A DNA stretch of 64,000 nucleotides from Saturnia japonica (Eukaryota; Arthropoda; Insecta; Lepidoptera; Saturniidae). The translations under genes and the position numbers were made by a program. Where the stretch lies: the NCBI GenBank assembly GCA_033032175.1, contig CM065319.1, positions 16,031,018 through 16,095,017 on the forward strand. The letters are read 5' to 3'. Positions 46,966 to 58,149 of this stretch are shown in pieces (the first letter of the stretch is position 1; each line of letters opens with the position of its first letter). A model generated the notes under the pieces. The model did not search any database. It saw nothing but the letters and a program-made list of their open reading frames with translations, and had not been told where the DNA came from.

Positions 46966-47940
46966 TTTTTTGTAGTTGGTGGTACAATAATATTGGATTT
47001 GGAGTCAACATTTTTTGAAGTAACATTTTTTTTTTGGCGTCTTTCAGTAGGGAGTAAAATAGCTACACGCGTATCACGTTACGTGACGTAAGTTCGACCT
47101 ATTGAAGTTAGTCATCATTGTAATAAACTTTTTTTTTTAGTTTTTAAAATTAATTTACTTTACTATCATGTTCTTGGCACGGAGGAAAAGTTATTGGTGC
47201 TTTTTTTTTAGAACTGACTATACTGTTAGCCTTAGAGGCCCTGAAGCCGCTGCGGCTTTTATAGCTTCACTGATTTTTGTTTTGTTACCCTAGAGGAGTA
47301 CTTATATCGTCTTATGTGCGTACATAAGTACATACATTTTTTTTAGTTATTAGATAATCGCAACTTCGGTAAGACAAGGGCTCAATCAATATAATGAGCT
47401 AAGTACCTGCGCCTAAGTTCTTTAAAAACATCCTTTTATTTCAAGGAACAAAGACGTTTCTAGAAAATGTAAGGCATGTTTCACACAAAGAATAATTGCT
47501 TCAAAGCAATATTAGCAGAACCAATGTCTATCATGCAAAATTACAAAAATTGCTGTTATGCCCTGGTCTTACCGTAGGTGTGAATTATTCTGAAGAAGAA
47601 AACAGTCATGCAGTCCATCTAATGTTAAGTGGTCACTGCAGCCTATAGTAGCTATGTATGATTAACCTCAAATAGACCGAAACCCTGAAGCCAGTCGTAA
47701 TATGTTGCAATACTTAAGGACTGTATTGGAATGTATCTTCTGCCAATGCCTTTCCATCCAGAACACAGCAACGTGGCACTGCTGCTTTGAGGCAGAAATT
47801 CCGAATCCTAAATTCCGTAGTCAATCCTTGCAAGACTTCTATCAATACACAAAGTTGTGATAACGGAATCCGTGTACAAGTAAGGACCATGATCCACCAA
47901 ATTAAATATTGATTTGCGTTATGATAGAAAATTCTATTTC
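46966..47940. other. Intron with repeat fragments
   Basis: Contains the reverse copy (about 47,205-47,290) of the repeat seen at 9.2 kb (TGACTATACTGTTAG, GGCTTTTATAGCTTCAC). A patch at 47,550-47,880 looks repeat-derived but unclassified. Confidence 0.4.
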
Positions 47941-47950
47941 ATTTTTTTAT

Positions 47951-48389
47951 GGGGGCGTTCAAATATTACGTAATGCAATTTGGGGTCTTATAAAACATTA
48001 CGAAGCGTTAGCGGCAGAGGGGTTCAAAAAACACGTTACGTTACATTGTTTTGTTATTTTTTTTTTTATATAAAAATTTCCCAATCCCTCGATTATATTG
48101 TACGACATTTTTATTTAGTTAGCCCAAGTTGGCAACCCTATTTCGTTTGTTTTATGGGAAATCCCTCGAGTGTATGGCTGTAGTCAGTGTTGTTAAAATG
48201 TCCTTAAAACAGGTATTTTTGCATCATCAGCTGTTCTTGGCCTATAAAAGCTTTCATGTTGACTTGGGTGTTACGTAACGTTTAAGGGGGGATAACAGAA
48301 AAATGTTACGGCTCGTTACATGGGGGGTGGGGGCTCAGGGAGGCTCAAAAATTTTCAAAAATAGCTTTACGTAATACTTGAACGCCCCC
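47951..48389. mobile_element. Non-autonomous DNA transposon with 26-bp TIRs
   Basis: Left end GGGGGCGTTCAAATATTACG and right end CGTAATACTTGAACGCCCCC are inverted repeats matching at about 24 of 26 bases. Length is 439 bp with no transposase. The interior has a second inverted layer (ACGTTACGTTAC / GTTACGTAACGTT). I could not fix a clean target duplication. It lies in the last intron of the - strand gene. Confidence 0.88.
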
Positions 48390-48524
48390 TAATGCGTTGG
48401 ATATTGAAACTTCGAGAATCTTCTCCAAACTTGAACTCTTGATGCGTGCCTGATTGGGTCAAATTTATATCTACTGCGTATGGATGGATGTATTATACCT
48501 GGGTTTTTCTAATCCAATATTATA

Positions 48525-48785
48525 AAGAGGAAAGATTTGTTTTTTTGTTTGTAATAGATAAACTCTAAAACTACTGGACCGATTAAAAAAATTATTTCAC
48601 CAAAATAATGCTACAGTATTAGCGAGTAACTTAGGCTTTATTATAATTTGAAAGATTAATTTACTCATCATAAAATGTCGATAGTTTTACACAAAGTATA
48701 AAAAAATGCCTACACGGGTGCATTGCCTGTGTTTGTCGTATAAAATTAATACGGGTGAAACTGTGGGGCACAGCTAGTTAAATAT
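48525..48785 (+). repeat. Interspersed repeat family E, copy 1
   Basis: ATTATAAAGAGGAAAGATTT, CTAAAACTACTGGACCGATT, GCTACAGTATTAGCGAGTAA, AAATGTCGATAGTTTTACAC and GAAACTGTGGGGCACAGCTA. The same order of words occurs at 52,345-52,640. Confidence 0.85.
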
Positions 48786-49435
48786 AAAACTAAATCATCA
48801 TCGTGAGGAATAATTAGTTTTTATGAAATCATGTGTCATATTAAGTACCTACTGACAAAAAAACAACATTTGAGAATTCCTAACGCGATGACGTTACTTA
48901 CGGTTCCTACTTATTAAAATATTAACGTTGCAGCGTGGGTAGACGACAGATTACTATAATATACTGATATAGATATCATTTTTATGGATTACTAATATTT
49001 GGCCGTGACTTCGATCTCTTTGTCTTCGAAATGAAACGACTCTCGCGTCACCTAGTCTAAACTGATGGTACTAACTATTGTATATTTCGCGAGTGTGCGT
49101 ACAACCACTCACCAAAGTGTCATCGCAATCACATGTATAGTTTCGGAATGTTTAGGGGACAAACAAATAAATAAACATTCGTTTTTATATAAATATAACT
49201 ATAACATAGATAAGTATGATTAAATTAATTTAAATTCTTCCCCGAATGTTTATTTGGTTTCATAGTTTGGTATTGTATACATTATCCTACTATGCAATAT
49301 ACCAACTGTTCAATATCGATCAAGGCCCTTGTTGTTTTGTTCACCGAGGAAATAAAAAGATATTCAGGCGGCGGGAAGACGGAATAAGGCCCCTGTCGTT
49401 TGCAAAACTTTGGCAACGACGAGCTAAAAAAACAG

Positions 49436-49533
49436 GTCCCCAGGGGATGGTACCAGCTTTTTTTTAAGTACCATCTTTTAGCGACATCTGTACCAGTATC
49501 ATAGGGCCACTGTCTACCATCCCTGGGGTAATC
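49436..49533. repeat. Short inverted repeat
   Basis: TCCCCAGGGGATGGTACC on the left and TACCATCCCTGGGGTAA on the right can pair, enclosing about 60 bases. It may be a fragment of a MITE. The antisense frame over it is not a recognised protein. Confidence 0.5.
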
Positions 49534-49569
49534 CTTTTCTGGCATGATTGTCCTAAAGTAAAAGCAGAA

Positions 49570-49855
49570 GCCATGGCGCGGACGGTTCAGTGGTATCGTG
49601 TACGGAAAACGTCGTCGATCGACGTGAATTCGAATCCCTATTATGAGCCTGAGCTCTCGGTCAAAGCAAACAGTGTTCGCAAATATTCATTGGCCTACTT
49701 CTACTGCTAACAACCTCAAGTTGAAAATCTGTTACCAAGTAGCTGTAGAAATGTTCCAATAGCTGTACTTGAGAGATAATTCGCTCACTAGGCTTAGCGT
49801 TGTTACCGTCTTGGGCCACATCAAAACCTTGCAACAACTAAAATTCAAACTATAA
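49570..49855 (+). mobile_element. SINE family 2, near full copy
   Basis: Head with GGTTCAGTGGTATCGTGTAC and B box AATTCGAATCCC, body AGCTCTCGGTCAAAGCAAAC, CAACCTCAAGTTGAAAATCT, GTACTTGAGAGATAATTCGC and CGTCTTGGGCCACATC. It ends about 75 bases from the exon at 49,928. Confidence 0.85.
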
Positions 49856-49927
49856 ATCCCATAAAGGATTTTTAAAAAGATGTCAAGTAGTTTGGTAGAA
49901 AGGAGATATTTAGAAATAATTTTAAAC

Positions 49928-50016
49928 CTGTTCAGCGACGCCAGGTATGCTGATGGAAACGCATCAAGGGCTGTTCTCATTTGACTCCACGGGTCACTCA
50001 AGCTTCTGCTCTTGAA
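49928..50016 (-). CDS. Unrecognised protein, penultimate coding exon
   Basis: On the - strand the acceptor TCTCTTTGCAG and donor AACAG|GTTTAA bound an 89-base exon, phase 0 in and phase 2 out, encoding FKSRSLSDPWSQMRTALDAF and PSAYLASLNR. It fits in frame between the exons at 51,974 and 46,765. SRSLSDPW is a plausible phosphorylation/14-3-3-type Ser cluster, but no domain is recognised. SINE family 2 sequence lies just downstream of its donor and a family B repeat just upstream of its acceptor, so a coding island survives between repeats. Confidence 0.75.
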
Positions 50017-50035
50017 CTGCAAAGAGACAATTTTT

Positions 50036-50160
50036 AACAAAAACAAAAAAACAACTTCAATGATTTTAAAGAGTTCCTTGGTGCACCTGTGAAGTCGAAG
50101 GTCCAATGCCAATGAAATTAAAATGGGACCACCCTTGAGGTAGGGTATACTAAATAAATT
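50036..50160 (+). repeat. Repeat family B, partial
   Basis: AACAACTTCAATGATTTTAA, GAAGTCGAAGGTCCAATGCC, AATGAAATTAAAATGGGACC. The 3' half is lost. Confidence 0.75.
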
Positions 50161-51394
50161 ATATGGTAAATATATGGTATTTTTCGTACTATATTATTTT
50201 TCTATAATATGTAGTACAATTAACTAAAATATAGTACGATACTATATAATATAGTACGGGTGCAAACCTTATCTGTAGTATACCTACGTTGAGTGAAGTC
50301 GCGGACACAGCTAGTGTAAAAATAAATGTGTAATTTAAAAAAAAATGCGCTGTCGAATGCTCGCCTTCGTTGTTCCTAACAAAGATAATCTGCACGAGTA
50401 TATTGACGGTGCAGTGGAGAGTTGGTGTTACGAGCGTCGATAGGCTGCGGTGATCATTTGCCATCGGGTGGACCGCTTGCTACTTTCCAACCAACCTGGT
50501 ATAAAAAAAGAAACGGGTGAAACCGTGGGACACAGTCATAAATATAGAGTAACCAATGACGTTTTGAGTAAACATTATATTTATATGCACTTAGCACAAT
50601 TCTAATCACGTACTATTTCCACAGGTAAGTGCGAATCTTGAACGTTATCTGTAGTTAAAGTATTGCTAAAGAGATTTTAACACCTACCTACGTGTCCCGT
50701 TTCACGTCACGTAGTTATGTTCTTAATACTCGGAATCGATGACTGTAGGTATTTATCGAAATGCTATAATGTGAAATATTTACCGAATTAATCTTTACGA
50801 TTCACGAACTATTTCAGTCGGGCATAGCAGTTACTTCTAGAACCCATAAAATAGACCTACATCTGAAACACTCCCAACAGATATAATCGAGAGAATGGTA
50901 AAAGTGACCCGAGGGCACTTAGAGGCAAGAGTTTATATTATTACTCGACTGCGAAATAGGAGGGTTATATTTTTCCAGCGTATGCATGTATGTATGTCTA
51001 TTTCTTTAGCACGCTCTGTAGCCTACAGGGCTTAATGGAACTTAGCACACGAGGTATCGTTAGATTCGTCTTAATTGTGGGAGTGATATAAGCTATTAAT
51101 ATTTATGTACGAGGTCTAAGTATAAATGAAATAAAAATCAAAAACAGAAAAAAAATTAGTCGTGTTTTTATTGCAGTCTGATTTTTTGTTTCCTTTTTAA
51201 TAATTTAGCTTGTTTCTACTTTATTTTTTTATGCCAAACAAGCGTAGAACCTTCCTGATGGTAAGCGGTTACCTTAGCCAATGAACGCTTGTAATACTAT
51301 AGATATCACAATATCGTTGCCGAACTCTGGAAACCTACTCATCGAAGGAACATTCAATGACTGCAAGAAAAAAACCATGACACAATTTAAATAG
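50161..51394. other. Intron, mixed repeat fragments
   Basis: Includes a scrap of family E near 50,495-50,545 (ACGGGTGAAACCGTGGGACA) and the reverse 3' signature of the 22.7-kb LINE near 50,950-51,060 (GGAGGGTTATATTTTTCCAG, GCACGCTCTGTAGCC). No exon was recognised. Confidence 0.4.
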
Positions 51395-51790
51395 CCTTAT
51401 GTTTTTTGTAGGTCTTTTTAATGTCTACAATTATTTATTACATTAATTTGCTATTGTATCTCTTATACTTTACTCAGTGTAAACCATTTAAGTGCCCGAA
51501 TTTATTCACCATAACCATTTTTTTTATGTGTGCGGAACCCTAATTCTTTTTCTAAAATAAAAGTAGCCTAAGTTACTCTCTATAAAATCAGCTATCTACC
51601 AGTAAAAGTCCCGTCAAAATCAGTCCAACCGTTTCGGGGATTACCAGGAACAAACAGACAGACAGACAAAAATTTAAAAAATGCGTTTTTTGGTATATGT
51701 ATCGTATATACTTTCATATGCATTTAGTAAAAAGCTGTTATTTTGACATTACAAAAGACACTTCAATTTTATTAATTGTATATAGATAAC
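51395..51790 (-). repeat. Repeat family A, copy 7
   Basis: TGTAGGTCTTTTTAATGTCT, GTGCGGAACCCTAATTCTTT, CAACCGTTTCGGGGATTACC and AGACACTTCAATTTTATTAA. Confidence 0.85.
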
Positions 51791-51799
51791 ACCACAGAG

Positions 51800-51935
51800 A
51801 GATTTGTAAATAACCCCAGACATACAAAGGACAATTAAGCTCATCACAGAAATGCCGGTTGTTTACGGGAATCGATCCCGCGACCTCGCGGCTCAATAGT
51901 AGGGCTTACTACCACTGCGTTACGAGGCCTGCCTG
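51800..51935 (-). mobile_element. tRNA-derived SINE head (family 3), reverse
   Basis: The reverse complement starts GGCCTCGTAACGCAGTGGTA (A box), followed by GCGGGATCGATTCCCGT (B box region, 51,867-51,881) and AACAACCGGCATTTCTGTGA. It lies about 40 bases downstream of the donor of the exon at 51,974. It lacks a tRNA 3' half, so it is a SINE and not a tRNA gene. Confidence 0.7.
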
Positions 51936-51973
51936 ACACAAGTGCATTTTGTGAAGTCCAATAAAACACTCAC

Positions 51974-52269
51974 CCGTCTATATTTCCCATAATCAATCTC
52001 TGAATCGGTCATGGCTCTCGACAGAGCCAGGCTGGAGTCCGAGCTCGAAGTCTTGGCGTCATACTCATCCCCGCTACCGGTTAGCTCACTCTCACTCCTC
52101 GTGGTCAAAGATTCTTCAGTGTCCGTTAAGAAATACGGAGACAACGTCACTTCGGGTATTTCCAAATCGTTGACCATTTCTGGACGGTTTTTCGGTATGG
52201 AATTTAACAGTGTTTCGAACATTTGCATTCTGACGTTCTTTTTTTCGCCGTAATATTTTTTTTCTTCTC
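51974..52269 (-). CDS. Unrecognised serine-rich acidic protein, internal exon
   Basis: On the - strand the acceptor TTAATTATTAG and donor GGTGAGT bound a 296-base exon, phase 1 in and phase 0 out. It encodes EEKKYYGEKKNVRMQMFETL, LNSIPKNRPEMVNDLEIPEV, TLSPYFLTDTEESLTTRSES, ELTGSGDEYDAKTSSSDSSL, ALSRAMTDSEIDYGKYRR. The N-terminal part is basic; the rest is rich in Ser/Thr/Asp/Glu and probably disordered and phosphorylated. With the two downstream exons it makes about 190 C-terminal residues. I do not recognise the family. Upstream exons (ending in phase 1) should lie beyond 52.27 kb on the - strand, but I did not find them in the window. Higher GC content and the clean splice sites support coding. 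Confidence 0.78.
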
Positions 52270-52344
52270 CTAATAATTAAATTTTTTTATGGTAGCACGG
52301 CAAAATGACTACACTGTACCTGATAGTATGCACAGTATAATCTA

Positions 52345-52640
52345 TATTATATATATTATAAACAGGAAAGATTTGATTTTTTGTTTGTATCGTTGTTTGT
52401 TTTCTCGTTTGTAATGGATAAACTTAAAAACTACTGGACCGATTTAAAATTCTTTCACTAATATAAAGCTACAGTATTAGCGAGTAACATAGGCTATATT
52501 ATAATTTGAAAAAATAATTTTATTCCTCATAAAAATGTCGATAGTTGTACACAAAGTATAAAAAATTGCCTACACGAGTGTGTTAGCGACGTTTGTCATA
52601 TAAAAATAACACGGATGAAACCGTGGGGCACAGCTAACTC
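52345..52640 (+). repeat. Interspersed repeat family E, copy 2
   Basis: ATATTATAAACAGGAAAGAT, AAAACTACTGGACCGATTTA, GCTACAGTATTAGCGAGTAA, AAATGTCGATAGTTGTACAC and GAAACCGTGGGGCACAGCTA. Confidence 0.85.
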
Positions 52641-53809
52641 AAAATAAACGGTGACCACCGAGAGATCGAAAATCCATCGATTCCGAAATGTGAAAAACCA
52701 AAACAGAATCATTGTGACGAGTTTATCACCATAGTGACCCAGCCTAGTACAAAACCCTGCCAACCCGCTTAATTATGCCTAAATTGCCACTACAACGGGT
52801 GTTACACTTGATGTATGGTGTTCGCGATTCAATCAAGCCCAATTGTCGTGTCCATCAGTCGCAAAACTGTTAAAGGAGATTATGTTAAGGTCGACAATAG
52901 TTTGACTAAAGGCTAAAAGGGTCTGATTTTCTATTTCTGCAGTGTATTCTTGATTGTACACTGTTATAAAGATGTGTTTCAAGGGGTAAATTTACAGTTA
53001 ACAGTGAGTCCTCTGGGCTCCTGAACTGATTAAAGACTTTTATATTAGGTACATGAATCATACCAGAAATTGAAATAGGTCCAGTTAAATAATTATAAGC
53101 GCATAAACATTTGTACAAAACGCTTATGGGAAAGGAAACAAAAAACCCGACTGCAACAAAACACTTCCCAGACGTCCTACTTAGATATGATATTGCCTAT
53201 GTTACTCCACAATTACAAACCATCAAAAAATCCATCAAACCGTTTAGGCTTCAGAGCGAGCCAAAGAAATATACCTACATACATATACGCCCGAAAAACA
53301 TTTATAATCTTCCTTTTTCGCATCCGGGTAAAAATACCGTAAGTGCTAATTAGTAAAAAAAATAATTAAATAATGTTTATTTTAATTTATGAGCTACTAA
53401 TTTTCAATAAACAGTGTATTATGTCAGTGAAAAAAAATTAAGTTACTATACGAATAATTAGAACAATTTGAAACGAAATTATCAATTTGTAAGTAACCAC
53501 GAGAAGACTTATAATTACGCTTCACAGATCACGTAGGTCGGATGCAAACGGTTTCACTATCGCGTCCGACCAAACATGGACCACTATGCAACATTGCATA
53601 GCGACCGAGGGACCCAGTAAATACGACAGACGAGGCATAGCGGCTTTAAATTTGATCGATACTACGATACTAAGCTACGTGAGGAAAGACACGCAACGGC
53701 ATTTCATATTTTCGTCTGTAGATATCGTCCTACAATTTATTGTATCAGCTGTCTCTCTTTTTGACTTGCTAGCATTAAAAAAAGAATAATTTTATTATAT
53801 AAATAACAG
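52641..53809. other. Unassigned; contains LINE 3' signature
   Basis: 53,125-53,345 shares words with the 22.7-23.16 kb LINE 3' region (GGAAACAAAAAACCCGACTG, CCTATGTTACTCCACAATTA, TCTTCCTTTTTCGCATCCGG). 53,510-53,760 is a less AT-rich patch with short inverted words (GGTCGGATGCAAACGG / CGCGTCCGACC) and no recognised domain. Confidence 0.45.
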
Positions 53810-53896
53810 GATCGAACCCAGAGGTCGAGGGTTTGATTCCCGCACATAATTGATTTTTGTGTACGAGTATAATTTGTCAGTTTTATGTCTAGGTGT
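53810..53896 (+). mobile_element. tRNA-like SINE head scrap
   Basis: GAGGTCGAGGGTTTGATTCC with CGCACATAATTG resembles the B-box end of family 3. Only this part is present, cut by the hAT element. Confidence 0.4.
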
Positions 53897-55827
53897 CAGT
53901 GGCGGCCTTAGGGGGTGGCGAATAGGGCAATCGCACGGCGGGGCCTCGCTCTTGCAGGCTCTTGAAATACAATTTTTTTTGACTATATTTTTTTTTAATT
54001 CAAAAGTTTTGATTTTGATTCTTAATTATTTTTTAAGGTTATAACATAACGGTAAATTAAAATAAAGTTAGTTAACTAATTCATTCATTCAAATCATAAT
54101 TGATAAATTTATTTTGTAGTACTTGAATATCACGCCTCGAAACACTTAAAGATCTGTTTTTTAAACGCATAGCACTCGGGACTAGTATAGTATTATATAG
54201 TCTGTGACTCGGCAGTCGGGACATAATGTTCTGCTCGTCTATCACTCGGGGAATCCCCGTCGCTAAAGGAATTCCCTTGTTTCATTTCGTTCGTCAACTT
54301 TTGTCACCTCGGAATTATTTTGCTTGCAGTATGAGTTACAAAATCGTTGCTGTACCGTACATATATTTCAATTATATTTAATATTACGCTCTTATAGTGT
54401 TTCAAGTATTGAGTGAGCTGAAAAAGTCTAAATTATAGTACTTTAGGTATTGAATAAGCCGGTAAAGTGTAAAAAAACTGTGTGACACCTACTTAAAAAT
54501 TATTTCTGAACATTTGATAGAAAATTTTATTTGATAGATTTGTTAGAAAATTTAAGTCAGGTAGTTCAAAAAGGAAACGAGCTATCAAAAGAAAGCAGGT
54601 ACAAGAAAATCTACGTAGATCTTTATATAAATATATAAAAAGTGTGAAAAGAAACCTACACGAAACATTTATTGATTGAAAATGACTTTAATCCCGATTC
54701 AGCTGAAAACATTCCTTCCACATCATCATGGGTGCCGCCGACGTCATCAAGTAAAAACAGCGAGGATGATGATGATTTAACTACATCATTGTCTCTTAGG
54801 TCACCGGTGCCTCCGTCAACGCTATTCAGTCAAAACACGAATCTGAGCCCGAGTCTATGTCTACATCCATGACTGCTGGAATGGAATATCTGAATCCTCA
54901 AAATGACCCCGGTTTGTGGCCCATAACAATTACTGATGTAGACCGAACTGAGATTGTATTAAGAGGTCCAATCCGGATTAAAGGTGAGTTATTTCCCGTA
55001 AATAATAATGGACGGCGATTCAGTGAATATCATTATAATAAGATATTAGTTAACGGTGAAAAGCTTGACAGGCGCTGGATGATTTATTCACAAACAAAGG
55101 ATGCCGTTTACTGTTTTCCGTGTCGAATATTCGGGCTAGAAAATACAAAGATTGGATAAAGTGAAGGAGTGTGTGATTGGAAACACTTGAGTGATTACCT
55201 AAAGTCACACGAATCTAGTCGACAACACAAAGATTGTATGCTGAAATGGATTAATTTAAAGAATGGTTTAAAAAGCAGTTCCACTATTGACTCCTTGGCT
55301 CAGTCACAAATTAAACAAGAAAGGCAACGTTGGAGATATTTTACAACGATTGCTCGTAATTGTAAATTTTTTAGCATCTCACAATTTGGCTTTCAGAGGT
55401 CATAGAGAGAAGTTAACATTTGACTCAGGTTCGAGTGAGACAAGCGGCAACTTTATAGATTTAGTAAAGTTAATAGCCCGATTTGATCCCGTGCTGAGAC
55501 TTCACTTACAACAAGTAAAAGATAAAACGATTAATAACCACTATATCGGAAAAAATATTCAGAATGAGCTCCTACAATTAATTGGCAAGTCACGTGAAAA
55601 CTGAAATTGTTGAAAAAATATTTAATAATAAATATTACTCTATTATTCTTGATTGTACTCGCGACGTTTCTCGTGTTGAGCAACTATCAAATAATATAAG
55701 ATTTTTTAATACAAAAACAGCTGAAATTGAAGAATATTTTATCGGTTTCATAGCCGTCGAAAAAACCACAGCTGAGAGTTTGACTAATTATATAATCACA
55801 GAATTAGATCAAGTATCCAAAGAATAA
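53897..55827 (+). mobile_element. hAT-family transposon relic, 3' truncated
   Basis: The left end begins CAGTGGCGGCCTTAGGGGGT, the usual form of a hAT terminal repeat (CAGTGGCGG...). A transposase frame follows on the + strand. The sequence stops matching a transposase at about 55,827 and runs into repeat family D, so the catalytic C-terminal half and the right terminal repeat are missing. Confidence 0.85.
54540..55827 (+). pseudogene. hAT transposase (ZMYM-like, TTF zinc finger), broken
   Basis: This encodes the N-terminal part of a ZMYM-like hAT transposase. A basic start (SGSSKRKRAIKRKQ, no ATG left) is followed by a Ser/Asp-rich linker, DPGLWPITITDVDRTEIVLR, RRFSEYHYNKILVNGEKLDR, WMIYSQTKDAVYCFPCRIFG (TTF finger), DWKHLSDYLKSHESSRQHKD, then LAFRGHREKLTFDSGSSETS with GNFIDLVKLIARFDPVL, and EIVEKIFNNKYYSIILDCTR with DVSRVEQLS (start of the RNase H-like fold; ILDxTxDxSxxEQ holds the first catalytic Asp). 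Defects: a stop at 55,157-55,159 and frame changes near 54,860, 55,340 and 55,590. The rest of the catalytic domain is absent. Confidence 0.88.
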
Positions 55828-55925
55828 AACAAAAAAAATGATCAAAATCTAGCCAGTGGTTTTTGCGTGATGCACGCACACAACGGCAAACCTCAATCAT
55901 TTTTTTCATATAGTAGGAAGATAAA
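55818..55925 (+). repeat. Repeat family D, 3' part
   Basis: ATGATCAAAATCTAGCCAGT, GGTTTTTGCGTGATGCACGC and CCTCAATCATTTTTTTCATA match the end of the repeat at 22.0-22.25 kb. Confidence 0.7.
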
Positions 55926-56840
55926 ATGAATTTCATTGTATTGCGAATTTGCGATACGAGGATAATTAATGAGGCGGTTATTTTGTGATTTTAAACGTCA
56001 ATTAAAGATAGATTTCGGTAATGCTTTGGTAGTAACTAGTAACCTTCTGTTGTGTCGAGAGGTCGCAGTTCGATCCTCGTTAAGTTTAGTTAATAATTTA
56101 TTTGTGTCGGCTTTTTGATTACCATAGTTAATCTTAACTAGTAGTTGGGGACACAAACATATAATGAATTTTATTATTTATATTTCTGGTATTTATTTCC
56201 GTGTGTATATAAAACTAATTGACTTCTATAAAGCTGAATAAAGTTAATATTTTTAAATTAAATATCCAATATACTTGATAAAATAATAAGATCACAAAGC
56301 CACAGAGTTCCAAATCATTAATACCTGACTCCCGGTTATACGTGGCACCCCTATATTGTTATTTACACTACCGCCTCTTCGACTAGACTCAAGTTACCTG
56401 GGTCCGAGCGAGGTGAATTACCCTCTATATATTGTTTAACTATTACCGATACTCCACACCACATCCGTCCTTTCTGTCTGAAATATCTACCTATGTTCAA
56501 AGTATTCAAACACTTTGCAATTTATGTCCTATTCATAAACAAAAGCAAAGATTATTATGCTTCAGTTTACGTTTTCGATCCATTGTTGTCCGCTTAAACG
56601 CTTGCTGATATTTACAAATAAGCAATGGCGTTATAAATAGCGACTTTTTACATATTTATAATATCATTCAAAAAACGAATATTTTATTTCCAAAATTATA
56701 ATAGAAAAAAATAATTAATAATAAAAGTGACATACCTTAAAAGTCTTAGGAAAGGTAAAGAAAATATAAAGGAAGTTTTTAATTAAAATGAAAATCAAAA
56801 CACTGCACCGTAAGAACGCACATAATATTCGGAAAACATC
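55926..56840. other. AT-rich DNA, no gene recognised
   Basis: Contains a B-box-like GCAGTTCGATCCTCG near 56,066 that may be a SINE scrap. Otherwise nothing is recognised. Confidence 0.4.
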
Positions 56841-57370
56841 CTATACCATTTCCATTTTTTATTTTCTCGATGACAGCTCCTGTGAAAACTTGAACGAGCG
56901 TCTTTTTCACATTAAGTATACATTATTTTATAAAAATATGACGTTTACACACGTACAAGGTTATACCAGAGTCGGAGAAACTGATAGGGATGGAGCTATA
57001 TCGATAAACGTAACACGATAACAAACCCGATTTTTTTTTTACAAAATGTAAGAAATTAAACTACTGCCGGATGCTTTTGTACAAATTTATTAACTAATAT
57101 TATATTTCATTACAAGATGTTACACGTATTAATTCATGATTGATAATGCCTACTTCTTCAAAATTTTCGAAGCTGTTGTAAAATAAGGTACTCGACAATG
57201 AAACGAAATAATTATAAAGACAGGTAATCTTTATTTATTTATTTTAATAAAAATCTGATGAATCGTCGATATAAATATATGCGATCTATATCATTACTTA
57301 TTTGGTCACAACACTATAATTATAAAATTAGAACTGTCATCGAGAAAATAAAGAAATGGAAATAGTATAG
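56841..57370. mobile_element. Inverted-repeat element of 530 bp
   Basis: Left arm (56,841-56,876) starts CTATACCATTTCCATTTTTT and ends TTTCTCGATGACAG. Right arm (57,334-57,370) starts CTGTCATCGAGAAAATAAAG and ends GAAATGGAAATAGTATAG. They pair over about 36 bases with three differences. The similarity stops sharply at both ends, as for terminal inverted repeats. The frame at 56,788-57,021 crosses the left arm and is not a recognised gene. No target duplication is clear. Confidence 0.78.
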
Positions 57371-58140
57371 TTATCGAGATGAGTCGGTAAGGAACTCGAT
57401 CGGGTGTACCCGGTGTACCCAACCAATATTTCCTTTTTATGGCTTACATATTTGGTTTTACTGCAAAAATATTTTTTAAAGTTAAAGTTTCGGATACACG
57501 AATTTTGATATTTCCATCTTTACCAATAAAAATATTTAAGTAATTAATATACTTTGAAGGCATAATGAATGACTAATTCTTATAGCCGCTGTACACATTG
57601 GGCCAAGTTGACTGGGCCAGCATGTTGGGTCAAAATATGCGATCCCAAAGGTCCGCTGTTTATACATTGGCGTATTGAACATTCTGCTTTATAAGTAAGT
57701 AAATTAAGGGCAAACTGTGCAAATAATTCGGACAAGTGCCATGAACATCATTTTTGGCATTGCACTCTACTGCACTCAACATTAGATCTGTAAGTTTGAC
57801 TTTCCAAATGAAAGCATATTTGGCATCAATATATGACAGTCTGTTGGCAATGGAATACTAAAACCTTTCACTACAAACGACGTTTCCATACCGTATCTAC
57901 GCTATAAGACGAAATTACATCAAAGAATTGATAAACAAATACACAATACATAGACGAACACAATAACTTTTGAGACTTGTTTACGTCTAGTTTTATGGCA
58001 AATTGCCCAAAAACTGATCACTGATCACGATCAGTCTGCGGCGAGACGCGTAACTGTAGACCTGCCCTAACGCCCTTCTCAATGAAATTTCAATAAAAAT
58101 GTTTTAGAATCACTGATGATCATACCATAAAATTAATGTA
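57371..58140. other. Probable repeat-derived, unclassified
   Basis: GGTAAGGAACTCGATCGGGT near 57,385 resembles the end of the repeat at 13.3 and 61.5 kb. 57,585-58,080 is less AT-rich, with GCTGTACACATTGGGCCAAG, but has no coding frame or clear terminal repeats. Confidence 0.35.
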
Positions 58141-58149
58141 ATATCTCGT

